A DNA stretch of 64,000 nt from Terebella lapidaria (lineage: Eukaryota > Annelida > Polychaeta > Terebellida > Terebellidae). The notes beneath the pieces were generated by a model. The model was given only the letters and a program-made list of their open reading frames with translations. It had not been told where the DNA came from and did not search any database. The stretch is taken from contig OX424560.1 of the NCBI GenBank assembly GCA_949152475.1, forward strand, positions 22,259,106 through 22,323,105, read 5' to 3'. Made by a program: the position numbers and the translations under genes. Positions 13,034-24,009 of the stretch are shown in pieces; position 1 is the stretch's first letter, and the number at the start of each line of letters is the position of its first letter.

Positions 13034-14012
13034 GGCCACACCAAATTGTAATGTTGGTCGATGGGATCGCCGCATTTTCAAAAGTGATTTTCACTTTCTA
13101 TAAAAAAAAAAACAATCGCTGCTACGATTTTTCACACCAAATTTTTTTTTTCATATAGCGACCGGACTTGTAAAACGACAACTAACGATCGCCTTGAGAG
13201 ATAACCATTGTACAAAATTCAGAATAGGTGTGCAAGAAATGCAGAAGATGGTTAATAGATAACAAGCAATACTATTGTGTGATTGTTATGTAGAATATGC
13301 GGCAAAAAGTACAGACGCACAATAGATAACAGTTCTTGGATGACAGATAACAAGGTACGTTGAGAGCGTTATGATTTGTAATGAGACTTGAATTTCGCCT
13401 TAGACGCTCCCACATTTCCTCAAGTCCACGCTAATTAGCGCCATGAACAATGAATCGGATGGTTCTCGAAGGTATATGCAAAAGTGGATTTTTTAGTGAA
13501 ATAATATAATCCATCAATAATGTATATATCGAATAATGTATATCTTATCAGCCTTTGATCCTTCATTCTATGGAATTGACTCATTCATAATACGCTTGAA
13601 TATTGTATCACTTAATGGTATATAGCTTAATGCTTGCAGTATAAATACATGTTTGTATATGATTATTCAGGTAGTGTGTGACAAGTGAAATTAAACATAT
13701 GTAATTTCAATCATTTACTTGATTTTTTTTACAAAAAATCAACTAAGATTTTAATGGTTGCTTTAATGTGATTCTCTGTGTAGCAATATTTGCAGGTGAC
13801 AGATCTGTGATACATAAGTGTAGGGTAATAGGAAAACTATCGAAAAGGTATCTCCGCATGTTATCATGTTGAAAAATTTATTTTTAAAAAATTTCCTCCT
13901 GAAATTTTTGTCATAGAATCCATTGATGGAAAAAAAATAATAATAACATTGCCTCTGTACAGAAATTTTGGTAAAAAAAGTCCATCGACCAACATTACAA
14001 TTTGGTGTGGCC
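13034..14012. mobile_element. PIF/Harbinger-like non-autonomous element, 979 bp
   Basis: Both ends are the same 31-bp perfect terminal inverted repeat beginning GGCCACACCAAATTGTAATG (13034-13064 and 13982-14012). It is flanked by TTA on both sides (13031-13033, 14013-14015), a 3-bp TWA-type duplication as known for PIF/Harbinger. The flanks continue the array segment also present at 4800-5100, which serves as an approximate empty site. There is no transposase inside; the interior is AT-rich with poly-A/T runs. It was probably mobilised in trans. Confidence 0.8.
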
Positions 14013-14015
14013 TTA

Positions 14016-15167
14016 GATATATTTATATATTTACGATTTGTCGATATTGGCATTTGTGTGGCCGTGGTTAAAAGTGACTGGTGTATCGGATGCGCCGAAA
14101 ACATATTTTAATGATTACCAATCTTCATGCTGTATTATTATTCCATCCCACCTTGGTGATTGGCAAGATAACAATCGTAAAAACCGAATTGGCTTCGAGG
14201 ACCTTGTACATGTTTATACAATGTATAAACATGTTAACCCAAGATTTAGGAAAGATTGTAGACAAAAATGCACAGTGATGAACCACAGAGTGGAAAGTAG
14301 TAACTCCCACTGTAACTGGTCTTCCTTTCAAGAGTAATAAGGGTCAGGTTCACCAAATAACCATTTATGAATTCCCATTTGATTTGGCAATATCGAAGCT
14401 CTGGCTTGAGTAATTATAGGTGTACTAATGCACATGTATCACAAATTAATCGTTTTCTACATTCTTCTGCCATAAGCAGTTATTCATTAATTCCAGGAAT
14501 TCTTGAGATATGTTATGATGAATATTTTCTTGGTTTATTTGCAACTGATCAGATATCAAATTATGCATAAACTCAAAGATTGAACTCCACCTAAACCTTG
14601 AACAACTTCTACAAATTTCAAATGCAACATGTAGTACCGTGGGAAGAACTATTATATCCACGACGAAAGTGACGAAAAGGGAACACCAATCAAGACAAAG
14701 GGGTTCATGATCACCCACGATTCATATACCAACCACCACAAGTCACCCAAAAGCAATACGTGTATCATTGATTTGGTTCCCTTCTTTCTCGTAGATACTA
14801 CTTTGACATAGTCCATACACTGATGTGAGATTTTGCAGACGGGTACGGGACTAGGGACCAATTTTATGGTCACGGTTTGCTGCAGGAGGAAAGAGAAAGT
14901 CCCTAATGTGGCATGGTTTCACACCCCAGTCCTCTTAGGGTACATGTAAAACACATGACCCAGAGCCGTTTCATCTGATTACTACCAACATCTTCCAAGA
15001 ACATGTTATATGCAGACGACTGATGGGTCAGACAAGTTTCGAGATGATACAAAGCTACATGTATGATAAGAAGGCGGCGATTACTATGCCGCGGGCGGGT
15101 TGCAGCCATATCCACGTTTACGGCGTCTAATAGGGCCCTCTAGCAGGGTCCTCTCCTTGACCCCAAA
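14016..15167 (+). repeat. Array material and spacer before copy 4
   Basis: 14016-14740 shows no recognisable gene; multiple frames are open by chance. 14740-15060 carries the 'cactttgacatagtc' type block (about 14805) and the 'aagaacatgtt' block (about 14997). Both also occur at 9080-9300 and 17790-18030, so this is a further partial copy of the unit. Confidence 0.6.
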
Positions 15168-18100
15168 TGTCAAGGAAAAACATTGTGGCCAATTATTGAT
15201 TAATCCTATAGGAGGTCAAAATACTGATCTAAGCTTGCCTTGAACGCAGATCAAATCAGCATGTATAATATGACATGGCCATACAATGGTTTAGCCACTG
15301 CGTCTGGGGTCAATAAGGATGGTGGTCTTCTGTAAAGAAAATATATTAGGATTGACATATTCGCTCAGCCCATTCAATCCTTCCGTTAGTAAATTGTCAG
15401 AAATAGAAAATGCTTTAAATCTTGGATCACTCTAAGTGACGTCACGTCATAGAATGAAGAAGCCATATTTGGGGGAGAACGTCTATGCAGCGATTTTCTC
15501 AGGGATGTCTTTACAGTACTTATGCTAATTGCGGACAATGCAATCAATGTAATGGACGGCTCATCAATTAAACTGCCATTGGAAGAGCATGGTGCATTTG
15601 GAAATAAGCGCGGTCGATGACCATGATGACGGAAATAAAGCGAGATCGTTTTACATGGCCACACGATGAAAATACTCACTGTCTTGAGAAATTGAGTACA
15701 GAGAACCATACATAAGATATCACGTCTACTCATGTAAGCTGTACCTAAAGGAATCAAAGGCTAATTAAGAAATAGTGTTTTCTCTAGAGGGTTGCAATTT
15801 GTACTATGTGCACTTGGATAACTAGACCTCCAGAGTCTCGTTTAACGTGCAATTATGTTGAAGTGGATGGTCACCAAAGCTTAATTTGCTTAATACTCGT
15901 TAGTTTACAAGACGAGTACATATTTTTATGGGGACAATCTTGAGTCATGAACATTCAAGTCAAGACTGGTAGTTTCATTATGTCATCATATTGCTCATAT
16001 TTTCAATGGGAGTTAACTTCCAATTGGAATTCATAATTCAGATCAAGTTCATTTGTGTTATGCCTGCAACACACATTAATATGAAATGGATGAATTATTC
16101 GATTATTGGTGGTAAAAGGTTGATACATGTAATGCTACTGTATTGCCTAGAACTTGTTCAACTCCCATTTGTCTGCGGCATAATCAATTTCCTCCGTGGA
16201 TGAGTCAATAAATGTAACCAACACGGAGCAAAAACTGTATCGGTTACAGTCCACCTGGGTACAATCCCCCATGATCTATATCATAAATCTGATGATAAAT
16301 TTATGGGGAACCTCTTCTAAAATCAAGGCTGGATATGCACTGTTGACCTTAGGTACAAAAGAATCCAGCGGTGAAACGAATCATCAGGTCCAAACATTAA
16401 GTACTGTCATAAAACTAGTCATTGTTATCTCAGTGGACCATAAAATGCTTTAGAACCTGTTATATGTCCAGTTCTAATACTAGGAGAATGGAACGACCTC
16501 GTTTACGAGGTTACCATATATATTTCATGGGAAATATACCTCAATCACCATAATGTGAATTATATGTACATGTATATAGCCCACTAACGTAACAGGTACA
16601 TGTGCAGATTCAAAGTAAACATTGTGAGAAAAAAAATTGTGGATGGGGGCATATCAATTACAATAGTGAGCTATACCATTCTTGCTATCAAACTGTATAA
16701 TTGTATGTGTATGAATATTGATGATTGTATGTGTTCCCGAAAATGTTTTCTGCTCAAATACAAAACCACAAGTTGACTTCATGATTTAACGGTTGCATCA
16801 TAATCATAATATTGACATTGAATATTGTGACTATGTTTCATTTCGTTACTGATGTTGACATAGATTTCGTAAGACTATTTCTTAAACAGCATAATCAATA
16901 AAATGCATGTATCTGTCGGTTGTATCCACACATACAGAAACACACCAGATATCACTCGATGCAAACATGTCCCAGTTAGGATCCGTTACAATCAGTGATC
17001 TTTAGTTCTGGGTGACGGACGACAAAAAAATCAAAACGAAACAATAACCTTTTACATTTATATACCCTGAGGTGACCTTTTACATTGATATACAATATCG
17101 AACAAAAAAATATATGCTTTAAAGGAATTAACAAGAGAGCAACACAAAAGAACAAGTTCCGAGTTTACTTGTTCCATTTATGATATCATCGCAACACACA
17201 TGTTTCAATCTATAATGCACATTTTCAATCTATGATGCACCTTTTAACAAATTGTGAGCAGGAACCTCATCAATTAACTGGATATTTTTTGTTGAATTTG
17301 TTTCCGATGATCAATTCACAATGTAATGTCAATTCCAGTCAGGTGCATTGCATCTGGGAACCTGTTCCACGTCAACTGAACATATCATTCTATGACCAAC
17401 TCCTACCAAAGCTATTCACGAATGCGGATCGGTCGTTCGCAGTACATTCTATGACCATGAAATGATACATGTTCATATTGCAAATTATAGCAATCAATAA
17501 CCAGTTTACGAGTGTTTCAGTTTCATTGAGTTCAAAATATTGGGTTTTGGTGTCTCATACAGTCATTGAGTGAGTGAGTGCGTGAGTGAGTGAGTGAGTG
17601 AGTGAGTGAGTGAGTGAGTGAGTGAGTGGTGTTGGAGACAAGGTCAGTGAATTAAAAAATGGGGTTATGAAAATCATCAAATATCCTGGGGTTTTTTCCA
17701 GGGATGGGAGCAGACACGAGTCCGTTTCCATTCAGTTATTTTTCAAGGGCAACATGTAGTGGTGAGTATTACATTTCGTGAGTTGCTACAAAAGTGACTT
17801 TGGTTTCCATCGATCTGGTAGATCTCACTGGGACATAGTCTAGACACTGGTGTGAGAATTTGCAGGTGGAAAATGAAAGCTACGAATGCATTATGTGGTC
17901 ACGTCTCGGTGCAGAAGAGATAGAATAACCATATTGTGCCATGGTTTCACGTCGCAGTCATCGGAGACAAGAGATGGCCCAGAGGTGTTTTACTTTCTTT
18001 TTATAAACACCTTCCAAGGACATGGTGCATGCAGAGAACTGACGAATCAGACTCGAAGAAGAAGGTATGGACCGAACAACAAAGCAGTGATGGAGGTCAG

Positions 18101-18459
18101 TCGCAGAATGGTTGAGATGATTTGTACCGCCATGGAAATGTGTTCAACAATTAGTGTTTAATTGTTGTATTAAACATCCCATAAAATGAACACATTTTCA
18201 GCAAAAAAAATATTAAGACGAGGATAGGAGGTCAAATGACACATAATCAAATGTGTAATATGGTTTTGATATCTCTACCAGATTCTGTATTGGTCACTAC
18301 TTTGGAACTGAAGTAAATTTTTAACAGAAACATCATTTCTAGAGAGATGCTAATGCAAACATCATTCTCAGAGAGATGTAAGATAAACCGACATTCACCA
18401 TTATCGATTCCACCGAATTATTATTGAACTGCTAATGAATATCTCAATATGTCACAAAG
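15168..18459 (+). repeat. Array copy 4, first part
   Basis: Begins with the 'tgtcaaggaaaaacat' landmark like copy 2 and runs in the same order to the 'ccaccgaatta' block (18410). It is interrupted at 18459/18460 by a TIR element and resumes at 19801. The match to copy 2 is easily visible by eye over most of its length. Confidence 0.85.
17565..17630. repeat. (GAGT)n microsatellite
   Basis: About 15 tetranucleotide units with one GCGT variant, in array copy 4. The corresponding place in the copy at 27.75-27.81 kb has a shorter GAGT run decayed into G tracts. Other copies lack it. Confidence 0.9.
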
Positions 18460-18530
18460 TACAGTGGCTGATATATGCCATAGTTTTATTCTTTAGTTTT
18501 CATTTATTTACGATATTATCCCGACGGATG

Positions 18531-18837
18531 TAATACACGTACTTATTATTAAATACACGTACTTAATGTTTAAATACGCGTACTTAATATTAAATACGCG
18601 TATTTATTATTATGTACGCGTATTTAATATTATATACGCATATTTAATATTAAATACGCGTTCTTAATATTAAATACACGTACATAATATTAAATACGCG
18701 TATATAATGTTGAATACGTGTACTTATTATTAAATACATGTACTTAATATTGAAAACGCGTACTTAATATTAAATACGCGTACATAATGTCAAATACGTG
18801 TATTTAATGTTGAATACAAGTACTTAATATTGAATAC
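18531..18837 (+). repeat. ACGCGT minisatellite array, 5' arm (about 15 units)
   Basis: Tandem units of 20-21 bp with consensus AAATACGCGTACTTAATATT, each centred on an ACGCGT-like palindrome (variants ACACGT, ACGTGT, ACATGT). It is separated by about 108 bp from a second array whose consensus is its reverse complement. Confidence 0.9.
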
Positions 18838-18945
18838 CAGACAGCTAGATATTTTGTTCTTTTTTGCAGCGCCATGTCGCTTGATATTTACCTCGTTTCA
18901 CGAGACATACACAGCAACATAACCACATCCATTTTTTTGCTAATT

Positions 18946-19116
18946 CAACATTAAGTACGCGTATTTGTCATTAAGTACGCATATTTAACATTAGGTACGC
19001 GTATTTAATATTAAATACACGTATTTAATATTATATACGCATATTCAATATTATATACGTGTAATTTAATATTAAGTACGTGTATTTAATATTAACTACA
19101 CTTATTTAACATTAAT
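18946..19116 (-). repeat. ACGCGT minisatellite array, 3' arm (about 8 units, inverted)
   Basis: Units read AAGTACGCGTATTTAATATT on the plus strand. The reverse complement, rotated, is the consensus of the array at 18531-18837. The two arrays are therefore arms of one large inverted repeat around the spacer 18838-18945. Confidence 0.9.
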
Positions 19117-19352
19117 AGACGTGGAATCAATACCCAGTATCAAGTATTCCGAGCAAACAAAACAGGGTCCGTTATCCAATCTCATAGTCCGGGGACAGAA
19201 AGTCATATCAGGCATACGAAGTGAGAGAAAACAAAAATGACAGGGAAACTCATGAACCCCCGTAAATGGCCATCAGGAGGTGAAATCAGGTGTTCCGGAA
19301 AGAGTGAGCATTTCCTGCCCCACTAGTGGCACCCGTCATGAATTCCCCAAAA

Positions 19353-19655
19353 TTAACATGAAAATAGATCTAGTTGCATGGCAGACATGGATTTGCTGTA
19401 TTTATCAACCAGATCATGATGACGTCCATAGAATTTCTTAAACGCAGCGATAAGTCTTGGTAAAACATATCCTTGTCGTAGCAGTTTAGAGACTAGCTGG
19501 GCACTTCGATAGACAAAGTCCTCATATTTGCAACTAGCTCTGGAATAGCGTATAAGTTGAGAAACAAACACACCATATGCCGGTGACATAGGAATGTTGC
19601 TGCTTAGAAAAGGGAAATTGGCTATGGAAAAATTGAAATCATCACGTTAAGAAAA
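19353..19655 (-). pseudogene. Retroelement RT C-terminal fragment, second copy
   Basis: The minus strand reads RDDFNFS near 19650, then SPAYGVFVSQLIRYSR, LLRQGYVLPRL and FKKFYGRHHDLVDKYSKS, ending at a stop at 19353-19355. It is homologous to the fragment at 5817-6278 and begins abruptly at the RDDF motif, so even less of the protein remains. Its downstream tail (19250-19340) repeats the 'ggaacacctgatttcac' type motif seen after the first copy. It lies inside the 1341-bp TIR element, so either the element captured it or it inserted there. Confidence 0.75.
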
Positions 19656-19800
19656 ATTGAAAATTGAAATTGAAGAAAAATTGAAATCATCACATTAAGT
19701 ATGTTCATTTATTTTTTTTATTTTCTCTAGAATGTCCTTCTGGGAAAAATAAATAAATGAATTCTGAAAAATAAAAATATGGCATATATCAGCCACCGTA

Positions 19801-20275
19801 ACAAAGAGTTTATTTTGTTTAATGATTTGTCTTCATTTTGAAAACTAAAACTCAATCATAATTAGAAATATGAATCACCAGAATCGTGATAATGAATTGG
19901 TCGATGCTTTTTTTACCTGCGGTGGAGTAGTGGAGAATATTTCCTTCTTGTAAGACACACCTTAGGGAAATTATTTGCCAGAAACACGAAGTTTTGTTGG
20001 GATTTCAGAAGCAACTTTCGAATGTAGGGACAACTCACATCTCCCTGATAGTTTTGTCTACATCACATAAACATATAACATTCCCAGACATTTTGACTGG
20101 CGTTTCCAACATACCCCCAGTTCGTGAGAAGCACACCTCAAGTTTCCAATTGACTGCTCAGACACAAGATTGGTGTTTTGGCATTTACTTAAGAAAATAG
20201 GTTGTGGCTTTCTCAGATAGGTGAGTACAACTGACTGACAGACCACCCAGTATCATGGTTGCTACGATCAGAATC
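19801..20275 (+). repeat. Array copy 4, last part
   Basis: Continuation after the TIR element. Blocks at 19860-19950 and 19985-20275 match 28320-28745, ending with the 'gtgagtacaactgactgaca' motif. A 10-G tract lies at 20307-20316, just beyond. Confidence 0.85.
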
Positions 20276-21174
20276 CAACACTGTTCATTCTTAGTTGACG
20301 GATTTAGGGGGGGGGGATGGGTGCGTACACCTACCCCCGTAATTTGCGTTTGAAAAAAATTGAAGAAATCACAAAAACAATAATAACCGACTTCCAAGAT
20401 CTTTGTGTTTAAAAGTTCCGTCTTATGCAGAGATGATTGTTCACATTGCCCCAGCTGTATAAATGGGACTATTCATTGTATTCAAGTTTGTTTGTTGTTC
20501 TATTGAGTGAAATGTAATATTTTGAAATGAAAGGAATGTGCCCGAGCACATGATATTACCATGTTGAGAGGTCTGTATCTCGGAGCCATTATAGCAAGGA
20601 CAAAGCACTCTATGGTTAGACATGTCCTGGTTAGATGTGTCAGATTAACCAAAATCAAATGCTCGATGAACATCGAACATCATATCGGATGTATCTGGTT
20701 TTTCCTTCATTTCGGCCAAAATAGGTGCCTGCCATTTGTTGTCATTTTTATGACGAAGCTGAAATTTTCCTCGCTTGATATTTTTTAGCGACAATTTTTA
20801 GGAAATATATGCACAATATACACATATATATTGTAAAACCCTATGAATCAGAAATATGTTAAAGCAATAATCACTTTTAGAATTGACAAAATTTATTCAG
20901 TCTGCAATAGCTATATTTTGTCTATAGAATGAGCATTCGTGCAAGTTTTGGTCCGAAAATATGTATCATGTGCCTAAATTAATTTGCAAAATCAAGATTC
21001 AAGCTCGGGCCGCATTCATTTTTTCCTCAAAGCGGACTGCATTGCGGGCGAGTTCTACACACAGTCTTGTGACGTCATTGGTATTAGTGTAGATACTGTG
21101 ACAACCGGCAATGAATGCAGGCCGATCATTCTATATCCGATGTTTTCATGCAGAGTTAACCGCGATTATCTGAA
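20276..21174. other. No gene recognised
   Basis: Non-repetitive spacer between array copies. Short ORFs on both strands show no recognisable family. Confidence 0.5.
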
Positions 21175-22505
21175 TATCACCATAACATGAATTATATAGC
21201 CTAGTAATGTAACTGGAACATGTGCAGATTCCCTTTGTTAAATTATGTTTTTTTATGAATGAAGGTATATCATGAACTGAACCATTTTTGTCTTCAATCA
21301 CTCAACAAGTTTCGTAATAATATTGGAAATGTATATTTGTCTGTGTGTCAGTGTTGGTGATCGTATATGTTCTGTGCTCAAGGAGGTAGCAATAAGCGCG
21401 AGTTGATCTCATGATTTACCTTGTGTATCACGATCATAATGTAACATGGTATTGCTTTCAGTAACTTCGTTACTGATATTGAAAATGCATGACTCTTTCG
21501 ATTGTATACACATACAATATATCGCTCAATGCAACCATGTCGCAGGTTTGGACCCGCTACAATTAGTAGTCATTAATCTTGGGTACATACTACATATCTT
21601 GTTCATTGGAATTAGTCAGGGAGCAACAAAAATTACACTTTCCAAGTTTACCTGTTCAACTTATGATTTCATCTCAACATACATTTCTCAATCTATAATG
21701 AACTGGAGACATCGGACGACGGGATATCATCAATGCCTTCTAACTTATTGTGAGCTGGTGCCTCATCCATTAATTAGATTAGTTCTTTGTTCAATGTGTT
21801 TCCGAGGATCAATTCACAAAGGTATTGTCAAATCCAGGTAGGTCATTGCACCTTAGAACCTGATCCACGTCAACTGAACATAGTGTGCGATAGGCAACCC
21901 CTCCCAAAACTATTCACAAACGCGGATCGGTCGTTCGAAGTACTCTATGCGACCATGAAATGGTATAACGTTACATATAGGTTCATACTGTAAAATATAG
22001 CACACAATGGACAGGTTTTATATATTTGCTCATAGAAGTAATTTCAGTTTTCACCTAGACAAGTTGTAAATACAGTGTACATGTAAAAGATAATTTGAGA
22101 TAATAATATAAATCAATACAAAACATAGGTACCAAATTAGCTAGTGTTGTCTTCAATTCGGACCAATATCAACATCAACGAGAAGAATTAAAAAGAGAGG
22201 CCAAGAACCAAATTTTGATTATGAATGTTTAACAAACTCCCAGTTGTGTTTGGATTTCAGAAACTACTTTCGTATCCTGAGAAACTCAGATTTCCTCAGG
22301 CTAGTTGTGTCTACCCCAAGTACATGTGAGTATATAACATTTTGATTGGCGTCTCTAACATTCCCTTCCGTTCACAAGAATCGAGTTTCCGATTGACTGC
22401 TAAAATAACTGACACGAGATTGGTGTTTTGGTATTTACTCCAGTACATAGCTCTGCTGCCTGTGACAGAAGCCTACACTGACTGACAACCCACCCAGTAC
22501 GCTGA
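21175..22505 (+). repeat. Array copy 5, internally deleted
   Basis: Begins in the 'atcaccataacatgaattat' block and carries the 'gcaaccatgtcgcag' (21530), 'aattagattagttctttg' (21772) and 'caagttgtaaatacagtgta' (22060) blocks. It then jumps to the final block (22245-22505). The 22010-22240 stretch is shared only with 31350-31540. Confidence 0.8.
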
Positions 22506-22567
22506 TGTACCGATCACTGGAAGAACTAACAATCTTGCTTTGCTCTCTGAGACGCAATAACAGCAGC

Positions 22568-24009
22568 TAGTGGCTGCTTGCAATCACCCAAGATTGTTAG
22601 GAAGAAACTAGAAATCTGATGGCAGGTTATGGAATTAATCTTCACCTGGAGACGACTTGGCCAATCAAATGCATTAAATAAAAAAAGATCTTAAAAACAA
22701 GCATACATACATTTTGCTATCAAATTTGTTTTCTTCCTTTACATCAACATGCTTTTTTTTACATAACTCCGGATCAATTCGAGAGCCCTCAGGACATACC
22801 CGAAATGGAAAATACCTTGTTAAAAAATTTGCTGAAGAGACGTCTTTACAGTACTTATGTTAGATGTGGACAATGCAATCACTCTAATGGCGTCTCTCTA
22901 ATCAGTGGTCATTGGAAAAGCATGCTGTGCTTAGAAATAGGTGCACGAAATGACGGAAATAAAGCAACACTATTTTACATAGCCAGAAGTTGATAATTAC
23001 CCATTATCTTGTGAAATTGAGTACAGAGACCCGTAATAGCACATATCTAATATTAGTGAAAGCTATGCCCATACGCAATCATAACCTAATTAAGAAATAC
23101 TGTTTGTTCCACTGGACCGCAGTTTGCTTTACATGTATTATTTTGGTTTGGATAACCAGAATTCCAAAGTCTTGGTAATCTGGTAGAAACACTGCTCGTT
23201 TAACGTGCAATTATGGTGAAGTGGATGGTCAACAAATCTTGAATTGCATGGTACTTGTTAGTTTACGAGACGAATAAACACGTTCTGTTAGGAGAATCTT
23301 AGGTATGAAAACTGAACTCAAGGTTGTTTGTTTCATAATGTCATGATACTTTCATAATAATTGTAATGAAAGTTAAATTCCAACTGGGATTTATAAATCA
23401 GATCAAGTTCATATGTGTTATGTCTGCAACACACATCACTGGGACAATCCTCCATGATCTAGATCATAAATCTGATGATGAATAAATGGGGAACTCCACT
23501 GAAATCAAGACTGATATTACGTACTTAGCTACAATAGAATTCGCCGGTGAAACTAATCACCGGTTCTACACATTAAGTACTGTCATAAAGGTGGTCATTG
23601 TTATCCCTGTGAACCATGAAATGTTTAGAACATGGTCTATGTCCGGTTCTGATGCTAGGTAAATGGAACGATCTCGTTTACGAGGTTACCATATATGTTA
23701 AATATACTTCAATCACCATAACTCTGAATTACATGTTCATGTATAATAATCCGCTGATGTAACAGGTACATGTGCAGATTCAAAGTATTCATTGTGAAAA
23801 AAAAATGTGGATGGGGCAAAATGTATAATTGTATGGGTGTGAATATTGATGATTGTATGTGTTCCCAGTAAAGTTTTTTGCTCAAGAACATAACATTAAA
23901 ACCATAAGTTGACTTCATGATTTAACGGGTGCATCATGATTGTAATATCAACAAAGAATTTTCATTTCGTTACTGATGTTGACATACATTTCGTAAAACA
24001 ATTCCTTAA
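22568..24009 (+). repeat. Array copy 6, first part
   Basis: Landmarks run from the 'gtggctgcttgcaatca' block (22570, compare 6383) through 'gtctttacagtacttatg' (22842) to 'cgtaaaacaattccttaa' (24009). It is interrupted there by a TTAA-flanked element and resumes at 27350. Confidence 0.8.

Larger units (their letters stand above)
18460..19800. mobile_element. TIR element with 6-bp target duplication, 1341 bp
   Basis: Ends are TACAGTGGCTGATATATGCC (left) and the reverse complement of TACGGTGGCTGATATATGCC (right). The inverted repeats remain similar for about 50 bp with few mismatches. Direct ACAAAG copies flank it (18454-18459 and 19801-19806). The uninterrupted array copy at about 28,308-28,325 reads tgtcACAAAGagtt, which is the empty site, so the duplication is exactly 6 bp. 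TAC...GTA termini plus a 6-bp duplication recall the IS3EU class as I remember it; this is unproven. No transposase is visible. The cargo is two opposed minisatellite arrays (18531-18837, 18946-19116) and an RT tail fragment (19353-19655). Confidence 0.85.

Noticed and set aside
18531..19116. CRISPR-like or telomeric repeat
   Set aside because: Units abut without spacers, and the consensus is neither telomeric nor spacer-separated.
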